Assembly (NCBI RefSeq): GCF_036898095.1
Contig: NC_090761.1
Location: forward strand, 44,022,407 to 44,086,406
Direction: 5' to 3'
Length of the DNA: 64,000 nt
Source: Palaemon carinicauda
Taxonomy: Eukaryota > Arthropoda > Malacostraca > Decapoda > Palaemonidae
A program made the translations under genes and the position numbers. The notes beneath the pieces are model-generated. The model made no database searches. It was not told where the DNA came from and saw nothing but the letters and a program-made list of their open reading frames with translations. Of the stretch, positions 22,335-32,530 are shown one piece after another; the stretch's first letter is position 1; each line of letters opens with the position of its first letter.

Positions 22335-23239
22335 AGTATACCAGAGCATTACTGTATCTGTGGATTCTCAATACGTGCCGTACTCCTCAAGAATGTTTCT
22401 TAGTCAACTCGACTGACAGACCTAAGATGTTACCGTTATACATCTTTTCACTAATCATAAGCCATGAGAGTGCTTCCTGCCCCCTACAGGGAGGAGTCCT
22501 ACTAGACTCTAGAAACGAACGAAGAGTACATATACCTATGTATGAATCACTCGCTAGCCAGTACCATATAGTGGTCTCACTCTATATGAAGCGAAGTCTT
22601 ACGGGACTACCGTATCCAAAAGAAAAAGTCCCGACCAGCACCCTGGTCGAAGTAAAAATAGACAAAAGGTTATATCTGCGTAGGATTAAACTTGCTACTA
22701 CCACCGTCCTCAGAAAGGGGTGGAGTCCTTATTGCTAAGGAAAGTATAAGCCAGTATAATCCAGGCTTTGCATTAAGGAATAGGCTATTATAGATATCCC
22801 CGATTAATATACATAGGCTAAATGCTCAAAAAACAATATGAAATCAAAAAATATAGGTGAAGGAGACGCAAGGTTCCCGAGAACAAGTTTATTGAGAAAC
22901 AATAAATAGGTATGGTCACCATAAATATGTACATATGCTAGGTGGATGACCAACAATTTTCACAAGTACTGTAGTGCATGGATGAATGATTATCTGAAAG
23001 AAAACATATGTGTCACTTACACATACCCCGGTATCAAACTTAACGTCCATGTTACTACTTTGCTGACAATAGCGTTGGCAAACGCTTGGCACCCTGTCTG
23101 TACTTATGTTACCATCACCATCACGTTGGAACAGTCACTGTGGGCTCTGAGAGCCTACACTACCAGTTATATCAACATATATAACTAACTATTCACCCAA
23201 GAATCCAAGTCCCAAATGATTCCGCTGTTCCTCGCAGAG
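22335..23239 (-). other. 3' untranslated part of element A
   Basis: About 900 bases between the recombinase stop and the internal complementary region. No convincing gene; short open frames here have no recognisable content. Confidence 0.6.
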
Positions 23240-26152
23240 TTAAACAGCAGGGTTAACGACGCAACCAACTGCTACCACAGACCTCTTTAGCTGCTCCACT
23301 TGCTTAGCATAGTGGCGAAAGAATACCCTGGAAGACTTCCAGCCAGTGTATGAACGAAGGTGTTCAAAATCCATAAAATTAAAGAAGTTTAAAGATGAAG
23401 CAACTTTCCTCGGATCATGACCTGCGGGTGAACTGTCAGGATCCGCTCTGCGAATAAAATATGTAATTTTCGCCCTAAGTTGATTTAAAGATAAATTCGA
23501 GCCCGATGTTTCTCCTCTGAATAGTTGGCCCCCATGGAAGTCTGAAGTTCTACGAAGATAGACCTTAAGGCATTCTACGGGACATAGAGATGCATCTTCT
23601 TTCAGAGGGCAGATTCTCCAGGGACCCCACCTGTTGGTGGGCAACTCGTTCTTAGCGAGAAACGTAGGGTCCGGAAACAGGTTCAGTTCTCCCCCATCCA
23701 GGAACTGAACTCGGCCCTCCTCTCTCGAGAGGGCCACAATCTCACTAACTCTGGCCCCAGAAGCAAGGGCAAAAAGGAAGATCACTTTTTGAGTCAGGTC
23801 CTTCAACGCACATTCCTCATTATCTAGTAATGAGGCAAAATGAAGGACTTTGTCTAATGACCATGAAATAGGCTTTGGAGGAGCTGATGGTCTAAGCCTA
23901 GCACAGGCCTTTGGGATCTTATTAAACATTTCGTTAGCGAGGTCTACCTGGAAGGCATATAGAATGGGTCTTGTTAGAGCTGACTTACATGTAGAAATTG
24001 TGTTCGCCGCCAGCCCCTGTCCGTGGAGGTGAATGAAGAAGGATAGGCAGAACTCCGTAGAGATCTCGTGCGGGTTCTTATCTTTGACAAAGGCTACCCA
24101 TTTCTTCCATGCAGATTCGTACTGCCTCCTAGTAGACTTACACTTGTATTCTTCCAGGAAGTCGATACTATCTTTCGAGATTCCGAACCGTTTCTTCACC
24201 GCTAGGGAGAGAAAATCATGAGCTGCAGGGTTCGGGTCTTCTGTAATGAAGCGAAGACAGTCGACTTCTGGACTTTCTGGGACAGAACTGGGTCCGGGAG
24301 CGGTAGGAACTTCAGTCGTAGTTCCAGAGCCAGAGGGAACCATACACTGTTCGGCCACTTGTGGGCCACTATTGCTGCTACTCCCTTGAAGGATCTCAGT
24401 TTGTTGAGGACCCTCAACATCAGATTGTGAGGGGGAAACAGGTAGATCCTGGACCATCTGTTCCAATCGAGGGACATCGCATCTATTGCTTCTGCCGCGG
24501 GGTCCACATATGGGGACACATATTTCGGCAGCTTCTTGTTGTCCTTCGTCGCGAAGAGGTCTATCTGCAGTTCTGGGACTTGACTCAAGATGAAAGAGAA
24601 TGATCCTGCGTCTAGGGACCATTCTGTCTCTATCGGTGTTACCCTGGATAGAGCGTCCGCGGTCACATTCCGGACTCCTTGAAGGTGAACTGCTGACAGG
24701 TGCCACTTCTTCTTCTCCGCCAGTCGGAATATGGCTAACATCACCTGGTTGAGAGGTGGGGATCTCGATCCCCGCCGATTCAGACATTTCACAACCACCT
24801 CGCTGTCCAGTACCAACCTTACGTGGATCGAGTGACGTGGGGATACTTTCTTCAGGGTCAGAAGTACTGCCATAGCTTCTAGAAAGTTTATGTGAAAGGT
24901 CCCAAATAGCTTGGACCAGATTCCTTGCACTTTTTTCCGATGGGAGTGACCCCCCCACCCTACCTTTGAGGCGTCTGTGTGGATTGTCACTGACGGGGGG
25001 GGGTGGCTGAAGAGGTAGAGACCTCTTTAGACGACTGGCTTGAGACCACGGTCTGAGAAGAGAACGTAGCCAAAGTGGGACCGGTCTCTTTACGTCCCTT
25101 CGCTCTTTCGATGCAAAGGTTCTCCATACTCCCGCTGCATCTTTTAGCTGTGCTCTTAGCACAGGGTCTGTTACTGATGCAAACTGAAGAGAGCCCAAAA
25201 CCCTCTCTTGTTCGCGTCTTGATATCCTCTCGGAACCTAGAAGTCTCCTGACAGACCCTGCTATTTCCTTCCTCTTTGACATCGGGATGGAAAGACGGTG
25301 TGACACTAGATCCCAGTGAATTCCCAACCACTGGAACCTCTGAGCTGGAGAAAGACGAGACTTCTTTCTGTTGATCATGAAGCCTAGATATTCCAGGAAC
25401 TGAATCACTTGTAGGGAAGCTTGCAAGCATTCTGCTCTGGATGCTGCCCACACCAACCAATCGTCCAGGTAGGCTACTACCTGGAACCCTTTTAGGCGTA
25501 ACTGTTTGAGAGCTGCGCTCGCAAGCTTCGTAAAGATCCTTGGGGCTATGTTTAGTCCGAAGGGCATCGCCCTGAAAGCGTAAAGTTTTTGTTGTAGCTT
25601 GAATCCTAGGTAGGGGGAGAGACGACGACTTATTGGAACGTGCCAATATGCGTCTGACAAGTCGATGGAGACGGTATATGCCCTCTTGGGCAGTAAGGCC
25701 CTTATGTGTTGTAACGTTAGCATTTTGAACTTGTGGTTCACTATGAACTTGTTGAGTGGTGACAAGTCCAGAATGACTCTGAGTTTCCCCGAGTCTTTCT
25801 TGGGAACACAAAACAGCCTCCCTTGGAACTTGATGGACTTTACCCTCCTGATCACCTTTTTCTCCAACAGATCTTGGATGTACTCCTCCAAAACGGGGGT
25901 GGAGTGTTGGAAAAATTGAGGGCACAGGGGCGGAGTACTGTACCAACTCCAACCCAGTCCATTTTTGAGAAGGCTGTGGGCCCAGGGATCGAAGGTCCAG
26001 CGATCCCGGAAATACTGAAGTCTCCCACCTACCGGCGACACTTCACTTTGACTGTCCTGCAGTCTTGCCTCCCTGGCCGCGACCACCTCTGAATCCTCGT
26101 CCCCTAGAGGGGCGTCTTGATGACCCTCTGGCTGCTCCTCTGGGTCTTGCAC
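23240..26152 (-). CDS. RT joined to tyrosine recombinase by a one-base slip (element A)
   Basis: A 970-residue open frame. Residues 1 to about 385 are reverse transcriptase: VPKKDSGKLRVILDLSPLNK, Asp in SIDLSDAYWHVP, MPFGLNIAPRIFTKL, and YLDDWLVW at about 228. At a nine-C run (24995-25003) the frame leaves RNase H and follows the overlapping recombinase frame, giving a Ser/Pro/Arg-rich stretch. It then runs into the recombinase domain (about 660-970) with Arg801 (SGARVSEIVAL), His912/Arg915 (HDPRKVASS) and Tyr948 (FRHYAKQ). Element B has RT and RNase H in one frame at this point, so the fusion is probably a slippage mutation rather than a designed product. Confidence 0.88.
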   Translation of the reverse strand: MQDPEEQPEGHQDAPLGDEDSEVVAAREARLQDSQSEVSPVGGRLQYFRDRWTFDPWAHSLLKNGLGWSWYSTPPLCPQFFQHSTPVLEEYIQDLLEKKVIRRVKSIKFQGRLFCVPKKDSGKLRVILDLSPLNKFIVNHKFKMLTLQHIRALLPKRAYTVSIDLSDAYWHVPISRRLSPYLGFKLQQKLYAFRAMPFGLNIAPRIFTKLASAALKQLRLKGFQVVAYLDDWLVWAASRAECLQASLQVIQFLEYLGFMINRKKSRLSPAQRFQWLGIHWDLVSHRLSIPMSKRKEIAGSVRRLLGSERISRREQERVLGSLQFASVTDPVLRAQLKDAAGVWRTFASKERRDVKRPVPLWLRSLLRPWSQASRLKRSLPLQPPPPVSDNPHRRLKGRVGGSLPSEKSARNLVQAIWDLSHKLSRSYGSTSDPEESIPTSLDPRKVGTGQRGGCEMSESAGIEIPTSQPGDVSHIPTGGEEEVAPVSSSPSRSPECDRGRSIQGNTDRDRMVPRRRIILFHLESSPRTADRPLRDEGQQEAAEICVPICGPRGRSNRCDVPRLEQMVQDLPVSPSQSDVEGPQQTEILQGSSSNSGPQVAEQCMVPSGSGTTTEVPTAPGPSSVPESPEVDCLRFITEDPNPAAHDFLSLAVKKRFGISKDSIDFLEEYKCKSTRRQYESAWKKWVAFVKDKNPHEISTEFCLSFFIHLHGQGLAANTISTCKSALTRPILYAFQVDLANEMFNKIPKACARLRPSAPPKPISWSLDKVLHFASLLDNEECALKDLTQKVIFLFALASGARVSEIVALSREEGRVQFLDGGELNLFPDPTFLAKNELPTNRWGPWRICPLKEDASLCPVECLKVYLRRTSDFHGGQLFRGETSGSNLSLNQLRAKITYFIRRADPDSSPAGHDPRKVASSLNFFNFMDFEHLRSYTGWKSSRVFFRHYAKQVEQLKRSVVAVGCVVNPAV
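24202..24990 (-). CDS. RNase H and Dam-like methylase tail (element A)
   Basis: 262 residues continuing the RT gene after the C-run. The RNase H Asp-Glu-Asp-Asp set is visible: Asp in TIHTDASKVGWGGH, Glu in FHINFLEAMAVL, Asp in RLVLDSEVVVKCL, Asp in RNVTADALSRV. After it comes LQIDLFATKDNKKLP and IYLFPPHNLMLRVLNK, then HKWPNSVWFP, the region of DIRS elements related to phage Dam methylases, with FPP where active enzymes have N/DPPY. It overlaps the recombinase frame entirely. In this copy it lacks its own RT start, so it may not be made. Confidence 0.85.
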   Translation of the reverse strand: MTIHTDASKVGWGGHSHRKKVQGIWSKLFGTFHINFLEAMAVLLTLKKVSPRHSIHVRLVLDSEVVVKCLNRRGSRSPPLNQVMLAIFRLAEKKKWHLSAVHLQGVRNVTADALSRVTPIETEWSLDAGSFSFILSQVPELQIDLFATKDNKKLPKYVSPYVDPAAEAIDAMSLDWNRWSRIYLFPPHNLMLRVLNKLRSFKGVAAIVAHKWPNSVWFPLALELRLKFLPLPDPVLSQKVQKSTVFASLQKTRTLQLMIFSP

Positions 26153-28001
26153 GAAACGTGGTCGACTGTCCCTCGAACACGGGATTGAATGCAGGGGAAG
26201 CTGATGACATTGCTTGGGGAACCCATTGGAAGGTGGTCGGGGTCTGGGCTACCAGTTGTGGAACCGGAGGCAAAGCTGGCTGTTGCTGCTGTGGTCTTTG
26301 CTGTTTGAAGGACTTGGCTGGACGGGAGGAAAACCTTGACTTCTTCGCCTTTCCTTTCGGCTGAGGGCCCTCATCCGGAGAAGACTTCCTCTTAAGGGAC
26401 AGGCCCCAATTCAGGAGAAGATTGCGGTTCTCAGTGGCAGCCTTGTCCACGATCTCTTTGACCACGTCCTTGGGAAAGAGATCCTTACCCCAGATGTTAG
26501 ATGAAATTAGCCTCTTGGGTTCGTGCCTCACTGTGGCCGAGGCAAACACAAACTCCCTACAGGCTCTCCTTGCTTTCACAAAGCAATAGAGGTCCTTGGT
26601 TACTGTGGCCAGATGGATTTTGGCCATAACCATGAACATCTCTGGCATCTTGGGGTCGCTAGCCATCGTCTCCATGTTGGTCTGGAGAGACATCGAGGCT
26701 GCCAGGCGCTCCTTTGTGTCCAATTCCCTCCGAAGAAGGAATTCCGACAACTTGGGAAGGTTTTCGCCGAACTGCTGTCCTGCAATGTCGGCGTCTAACT
26801 TCCCAACCGAGAAAGTAAGGTGCACCTCCTTCCAGTCCTTGTTATCCATTGGCAATGCCAGCGATAGAGGTTTACATTCCTCCAAAGACGGGCACGGCTT
26901 GCCAGCTTCAACTGCCTTGATGACGGCCGCAAACCCCTTTTGCATAAAGGGGAAGGCCCTAGCTGGGGAGGATACAAAGGAGGGGTGTTTCTTGCTCAAG
27001 GCGGCAACCTTCGAGTTTGAGAACCCCCTCTCCTTTAAAGCAGCTGTCAAGGTGGCTTGAGCCTTGGAGTGATCTAGGATAATCACTTCCTTTGGTTCCG
27101 TCTCCTCCTTCGAAGCCGGCTCCTTCTTCAAACGGACATAGCAGTCCGGGTAGGCCCCTCTACTGGGCCAGAATTCCACCTCCTCAAGGGGAACTGAACC
27201 CAGTTTCTCCGACATGACGATCTTCCCAATCGTCATCGGCATGTGCTCGGCATATCTCCACGGGTTGGCATCCGAGCACAGAGGAAGGTCCTTAACGTTG
27301 AGCTTCTTTGGAGGTCCACGTGATGCTGTGATCTTCTGCATCTGGAGCTCCAAAGTAGCGGCCTTCTGATTATTCTCCCTCTGCATCTGTTGGATCATAC
27401 CAACGATGGAAGAGAGAGCCTGTCCAAGCTCTGCTGGAAGAGCGGACGAGGTAGAGGGGATAGGTTCAGGGACCTGAACCGGCACGTCTGATGAAACGGG
27501 AACCTCTTCCTCCACAGCAATAGGATCTCGATCTTGCTCCTCGCCCTCTGCGAGGAGATCCTGCTCCGCACGATCAGACAAGTCGGACATCTTGTCGTCC
27601 AACTGGATGTCCTGCAAGGCGTCAGCGACATCCTCCTCCACTGGGATCTGGATCAGAGGGATCTCCGGCCGAGGCTGGGGAACAACAGCATCAGGGGAAG
27701 CCTTGGGGAAAAGGTATGCCCTCATCTTCTCGTTAGGAAGATAAGGTCCAGTGGTGTTTTTCTGAAAACCCCTTACCCATACACGAAGCCTCTCCCTCGC
27801 TGCATCTCTTGACTCCGCCGACCTAGGGGATTCAAAAGCCTCTGATAGCAGGTTAGTACATACAGCACATACCTGCGGATCCCAGTAACGATGTTCATCA
27901 TTGGAGGCTGCACAAGCTGCGTGCCTCCTACACGAGGTATGTCCGCAAAAGTTCTTACTGCGGACATTGCAGAAGACACTATCACACTTCGGATGCTCCT
28001 C
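26043..28001 (-). CDS. gag-like structural protein (element A)
   Basis: The open frame extends to an ATG at 28034, but the sequence upstream of 28001 is a 3' splice site (CTTCTTTTACAG), and homology to B and C begins just after it. The N terminus carries a Cys/His cluster (CDSVFCNV, FCGHTSCRRHAACA, WDPQVCAVC) that probably binds zinc. The middle is acidic, followed by a conserved block (NVKDLPLCSDANPWRYAEHM to SSNIWGKDLFPKDVVKEIVD). The C terminus is Arg/Gly-rich (SRGRGFRGGRGQGG), suited to nucleic-acid binding. It overlaps the RT start by 110 bases. About 650 residues, no internal stop. Confidence 0.85.
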   Translation of the reverse strand, partial: EEHPKCDSVFCNVRSKNFCGHTSCRRHAACAASNDEHRYWDPQVCAVCTNLLSEAFESPRSAESRDAARERLRVWVRGFQKNTTGPYLPNEKMRAYLFPKASPDAVVPQPRPEIPLIQIPVEEDVADALQDIQLDDKMSDLSDRAEQDLLAEGEEQDRDPIAVEEEVPVSSDVPVQVPEPIPSTSSALPAELGQALSSIVGMIQQMQRENNQKAATLELQMQKITASRGPPKKLNVKDLPLCSDANPWRYAEHMPMTIGKIVMSEKLGSVPLEEVEFWPSRGAYPDCYVRLKKEPASKEETEPKEVIILDHSKAQATLTAALKERGFSNSKVAALSKKHPSFVSSPARAFPFMQKGFAAVIKAVEAGKPCPSLEECKPLSLALPMDNKDWKEVHLTFSVGKLDADIAGQQFGENLPKLSEFLLRRELDTKERLAASMSLQTNMETMASDPKMPEMFMVMAKIHLATVTKDLYCFVKARRACREFVFASATVRHEPKRLISSNIWGKDLFPKDVVKEIVDKAATENRNLLLNWGLSLKRKSSPDEGPQPKGKAKKSRFSSRPAKSFKQQRPQQQQPALPPVPQLVAQTPTTFQWVPQAMSSASPAFNPVFEGQSTTFRARPRGAARGSSRRPSRGRGFRGGRGQGGKTAGQSK

Positions 28002-28479
28002 CTGTAAAAGAAGAAAAATTTCCATGAATATCAAGTGAATTTTAATTCACATGTAACAAATGAGTATTCAACAAAAGAATAAGGGAAAGACACCTACTTG
28101 TGAAACCCACACAAACACCTGTGGAAGCCCACCGGCCAAGTCACATAGTTAGTCTTTACTAGAATAACCAGAGAACGTATTTCCAAAGGAAATTAGGTGT
28201 AGCTCACACCTAAGGTAAAATAATACCATTCTGGCCAGGAATAAAAGAATTATCTTTTATCCTTGTAAGGCGACACCAGGTGATTATACCAGTAACACAA
28301 GTAAGATAGAAAAGACAGTGTTGTAACCTACTACATCATGAACTCCTTTGGTTGAATATACCACCAAGAGAGGACTGATACAGTACCTGAGGGTGGTGTG
28401 CCAGCCGGCTATTGCCGCTCAGCACCCCCCCCCCCCCTTGTTTTCGAAAGGTAGATCTCAAGTACACAACATCAGATCA

Positions 28480-29300
28480 CCTTTATTGGGGAGAACTCCA
28501 GAACCCATGCCTGAACCGGCCGGCAGTGGTTGCCAGACCGTAGCCACCCGGTTTGCACTGAGTTGCCGGCCATCATACTTAGTGGCCGGCTGACTGGGCA
28601 GTGTCGCGGGCCGGCCGGCAGCAGTAAACAAACCCTGCCGGCTAGCCCCCACACACTAGGCAGCACTCGGCTGCCGGCCCCACTTGTAGTGGCCGGCAGA
28701 TGAGCAATAGACCGGCCGGCAAAGGTATACACCCAACGCCGACCGACAGCAAGAGAACTGGAGAACACCCCTCCCCACCGACAGCCGGCCTGTAGGCCGG
28801 CAGACGGCAAGGACAACACATACTAAGACAAAAGAGTGAGTGCCGGGTTAAGAGACTATAAGTCTCTGAGCCCGGCACCCGAAAGAGTGCCGAAAGGAAG
28901 GGGAAGACACTAAGTCAAGCTTCCTAACCGCTGCCTACTGAATTTTCAGACGGCAGCGATAGAGGGACCAAGAAAGGACCGGGCAGCACTCACAGTAATG
29001 GTCTCTGCCGGTCGGCACACTTTGCCGGCCGACAGGAGACCACGTCAGTTCCTCATCCCAACCTAGGCTAGGCAAGGATGCAGACGACTGACACAATGAA
29101 CGGAAAAAGAGAAGGGAAGGACAGAGGGTCCTATCCAACCTTACCTTGGTTAAGGGTCATTCCAAACTAAGACAGTTCATCTCAGTAGAGAAAGACCCGA
29201 GAGGGAGGCCGGCACTACTGGCTGCCTCCCACGAACCACGGCAAGGAAGGAATTGCCTTTCCAGAAAAGGGAACATATCCCGAGACCGGAACGGCAAGGA
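28480..29300 (-). repeat. CCGGC-rich leader block of element A
   Basis: Many GCCGGC/CCGGCCGGCAG words are scattered through the 5' leader, for example around 28515, 28570, 28613, 28715 and 29030. GCCGGC is self-complementary. The block lies between the leader ORF (30085) and the gag acceptor (28001), in what would be a leader intron. Element B has an equivalent block. Confidence 0.75.
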
Positions 29301-30084
29301 CAGTCTGATGAGTCACCGAGTAAAGGGATCACTACTGGAACCCAACAAGGTGGACTAAGGGGGGGAACCCTTAGTGCCCGAGTCAATCGGCAAGGGAGAC
29401 TCTGCCCCATGCCAGACAAACCGGGCTCAGACTAAACACTGTTGTACTGTCACCCTCTGAACCAATACTGTTGGAACAGGAAGGTACAGTACTACCCCAG
29501 CATAGATATATTTGAAGATTAATTCAAATAAACCACTAGAGTTAAGCCTAAGGCTTAAACAGAGGGAAAGGGTTTGCCCCTTCCCCGAAGAGAAGGGAGC
29601 AAACGGGGAACAGATAATATTATAATGACCTAAGACAACCTAGCCTAGGCACTAAGAGAATCGATTACCTAATTCACCGAAACTCACGTCAATACTATCT
29701 TGGAAGGTACTCGAAAAGGACAAATATGTATAACGTTGCCTAACGCTTAAAGCAATAATTTCACATTTGGAAGACTAATTATCATGCAGGAAGTACATAG
29801 GCCAACAACTAGCCTACGAAGACTAGTGTTGGTAGCCTTGGTAATTTCGCCAGGCACATTACTATCGCATCATAACAGAATTCCTAAATAAGCTAAGTAG
29901 CTAATATTTAAGCGCAAAGGGGGCTGGGAACGTCGCTCTTGCTAACAAATAAATCCTATTCTAGCGAGCGACAGCATCCATGATGCCTCCAGCAGGCAAC
30001 AGCTCTTGTATCAAAGATAACTCTTTTAATAACTTTAATTTTAACCAAGAGCCTACATTTATACATAAAAGAAATAATACTCAA
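29301..30084 (-). other. 5' leader of element A, non-repetitive part
   Basis: Between the leader ORF and the GC-rich block no gene or clear repeat is seen. It is part of the presumed leader intron. Confidence 0.5.
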
Positions 30085-30117
30085 CTTATCCGAGGCAGAA
30101 GAAGTTGGAGAAAGCAT
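30085..30117 (-). CDS. Short leader peptide ORF of element A
   Basis: ATG at 30117 encodes MLSPTSSASDK, followed by TTGAGT. The same layout, a Ser/Pro-rich start then Lys-Leu-Ser, occurs just inside the 5' repeat of B, C and the solo end at 20886. If exon 1 stopped after the Lys codon, it would join the gag acceptor in frame. The intron would then begin with TT, which is not a standard donor, so the reading is tentative. Confidence 0.4.
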
Positions 30118-30187
30118 TATTAACGAGAAAATTCCAAGATTAGGTAGTAAACAGGGAAAATACACCGAGTCGTAGAGCTACGCAAAA

Positions 30188-30522
30188 AGGAATACAGATG
30201 GCGCCGTGAGCGGCGCAGGGCACGCTTTCGAAGCGGAGAGGGGGGGTGCCTTATGAACGGCTCCCCCCTTTCTTATCGTTTTCGTTTTCTTGCCATTTTA
30301 CCCCTACGAAGTGTTAACTCTATTCGGGGTATAGATTGCTATGAGGCGTGTCAAGAATACGTCCACTGATATTTACGATATCCCTAAGGTCTTTTTTAGG
30401 GATACTCGCTCCAGGAGTTAGAATTCTGGGTACCTGAAGGTAAATTCTCTGGGAATATCGCTGTAGTTGTAATATACCCTAGGAAGCTGCCTTTAAGGAA
30501 CTTCCATCAGGACGACATGGCT
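30188..30522. repeat. Right inverted terminal repeat of A
   Basis: Partner of 21812-22147. This is the 5' end of the element. Confidence 0.92.
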
Positions 30523-30533
30523 TGAGCCCAAAA

Positions 30534-30788
30534 ATATATATATATATATATATATAAAAACCATAAAACCAGTTCTAGTTACTAGTTTTGCTACCATCAT
30601 CATAACGTTTTCAAGTGTTCGTTTACATGAAAGCAGTTTGCCAAATGCTCCTGATCAAATTTTGGTAGAGAAGTAAAATTCTGGTAATTCACAAATTCCT
30701 CGTGTATAAATTTTGATACAAAATTAATTATTAATGAAAAAAAGAATTCTCTAGAAATTTCACATGGAATATTTTTTGTTTGTTTGTT
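30534..30788. other. Spacer between elements A and B with (TA)n
   Basis: A TA microsatellite (30535-30556) abuts the A tip. The remaining 230 bases are AT-rich target DNA, read here as part of the 21563/40113 transposon shell. Confidence 0.6.
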
Positions 30789-30800
30789 TTTTTGGGCTCA

Positions 30801-31143
30801 AGCCATGGCGTCCTGATGGAAGGTTCCTTTTTGGTAGCTTCCTTGGGTAAATAACTACTAAGATATTCCCAGAGAATTTAACCACAGGTTATCACAGAAT
30901 TCTAACTTCTGGAGCGAGTATCCTAAAGGTTTCCCTTTAAGACATCGTATATCAACAGGGGACGCATGTATTAACGCGCCACATAGCTATCTACACCCCG
31001 AACAGAGTTAATGCTTCGGTGTGTAAGGGCTGAGAATAGCTGGGAGCCGTTCCATAGCTAATCTCATTCGTGGCTACTTCTGGTACTCGAGACGTAAACA
31101 AACGGGCGCCATTGCTTAAATGGCGTCACGTCCGTCTTCATCC
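30801..31143. repeat. Left inverted terminal repeat of B
   Basis: 343 bp, nearly identical to the complement of 39189-39530. It is the 5' end of the element. Confidence 0.92.
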
Positions 31144-31212
31144 TTTGTTCAGTAGCTCGCCCTACTTAGACGGATTTTCCCTGTGCTTTACTTATCGCTT
31201 TGCATCTACGTT

Positions 31213-31248
31213 ATGTCGCTACCTTCAGCCTCGCCTTCTTCTGGAAAG
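31213..31248 (+). CDS. Short leader peptide ORF of element B
   Basis: Encodes MSLPSASPSSGK, then TTGAGTACA (Leu-Ser-Thr). It is equivalent to the leader ORFs of A and C by position and pattern. A join after the Lys codon to the gag acceptor at 33435 would keep frame, but the implied intron start (TTGAGT) is non-canonical. It may instead be an upstream ORF. Confidence 0.4.
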
Positions 31249-32530
31249 TTGAGTACAAGGTTCCAGTATTGTTTAGTTAAGCTCTGACCGTAAAGTAAAT
31301 ATTACTTTCCGAGATAATTGCTGTTTTGTGGCAGAGCTGTGCCTCTACCGGACCCGCCATTTTATGGCGTCGTTGTTGTTATGCATGCCTTATTTAGTTA
31401 GCCACAACAACGCTTCCGGCCTTATTTACTAATCGATAACATTAGTTTATTTAGTCTTCATAGCTAGGAACTTTTATATCGTGTTTCGACGCTTTTTATC
31501 GGTCATCGATTGACCTCATACCAGTCGGCTACTATAGCCCCCAGGCCAGAGCGCCTATATATAAGTGTTCATGCATGATTTTATTAGTGATCCTAGGCTA
31601 AGTTATGAAGATAGTGGCATTATTTTACAATACTTTCGACCGTGATGCAAGTGTTTTTTTTTTCGCCTTCAGGGACCATATAGGGGATAGGTTAGTTAGT
31701 GTCCCTTCCTAACCTAACCTACTTGTAGGACCCCTATATGCTTCCTTCATCCCCTGCCTTGGCATTCCCTCTGTTTAGCCTTGATTCCCTTTCTAAGTAG
31801 AGGGATCAAGTGTCTAATGGAGTATTTATCGCCTCTCAGTCCTCCCTAAGGGAATGAACCCCCCTTAGGGTTGCGTCCGAGAGTGAGGAAAGGCTAGCCC
31901 TTCCTCTATGGCTAGGAATAGTCTATGACTGTCCTGCGATAGCGATATGTCTTCTATCTTTCCTAGTTCAGGGCTCTTAGCCCTGCTCTAGGTTAGGTTT
32001 TGGAAGGTTACTCTGTCCCCTGCTGAAACTGTACCCATGCACCGTTTCAGCCTGGCTGCCTTATCTTAGGTTAGGGAGTGTCCTCCCTTTCCCTAGTGGC
32101 CGCTCTGGTACAGAACCCCTTCCTTGGAAGACTCTTCTCTTCTCCCCTCCCCACCTATCTCTTGTATAGCCTAGCCTACACTTAGGTTAGTCTATACCCA
32201 TCTGTCCCCTGTCCTACAACTCCTCCTTAGGGTGGAGTGATAGGGCTACCTTGAGCTTCCATGTGCAGTCCGCTCTGGTACATATACCCTTCATAGTGTC
32301 CTATGGGGTTAGCCACTAGATGTGTTCTGCATGTGGAGGTCTCCCCCCTCTTTGGGCGTCCCCTAGCCCTCCCTTGGGCTACCCTAGCTCCCGGTCCTCT
32401 GAGACCCCTGCTCCTGGGTGATAGAGCCTGCCTCTATCATGGGTACACCCTCTAAGGGGGGATGTCTGGGAGTCCATGACTGGACTTCTTACATCCCTCC
32501 CCCTGTCTCTCTCACTATCCGGGTGCCGGT
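31249..32530 (+). other. 5' leader of element B, non-repetitive part
   Basis: About 1.3 kb with no recognisable gene, lying between the leader ORF and the TGCCGG-rich block. C/T-rich stretches are frequent. It would be intronic if the leader is spliced to gag. Confidence 0.5.

Larger units (their letters stand above)
21771..30533 (-). mobile_element. DIRS-like retrotransposon A (nearly intact)
   Basis: About 8.76 kb. The left tip is CGGATTTTGAGCGAAGCG and the right tip ends in the complement of TTTTGGGCTCAAGCC. Inverted repeats are at 21812-22147 and 30188-30522, with the internal complementary region at 22242-22334. The minus-strand order is leader, gag (open), RT, RNase H-MT, recombinase. 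The only coding lesion seen is one extra C in a C-run at 24995-25003. It lies back to back with B, 255 bp away, and shares its outermost tip sequence. Confidence 0.93.

Noticed and set aside
22427..22738. 103-codon open frame downstream of the recombinase of A as a fourth gene
   Set aside because: No recognisable motif, no equivalent in B, C or D, and it lies on the opposite strand to the element's genes.
28002..28034. Start of the A gag at 28034
   Set aside because: The 11 codons before 28001 read through a polypyrimidine tract and CAG acceptor. Homology with B and C begins after it, so they are more likely intronic.
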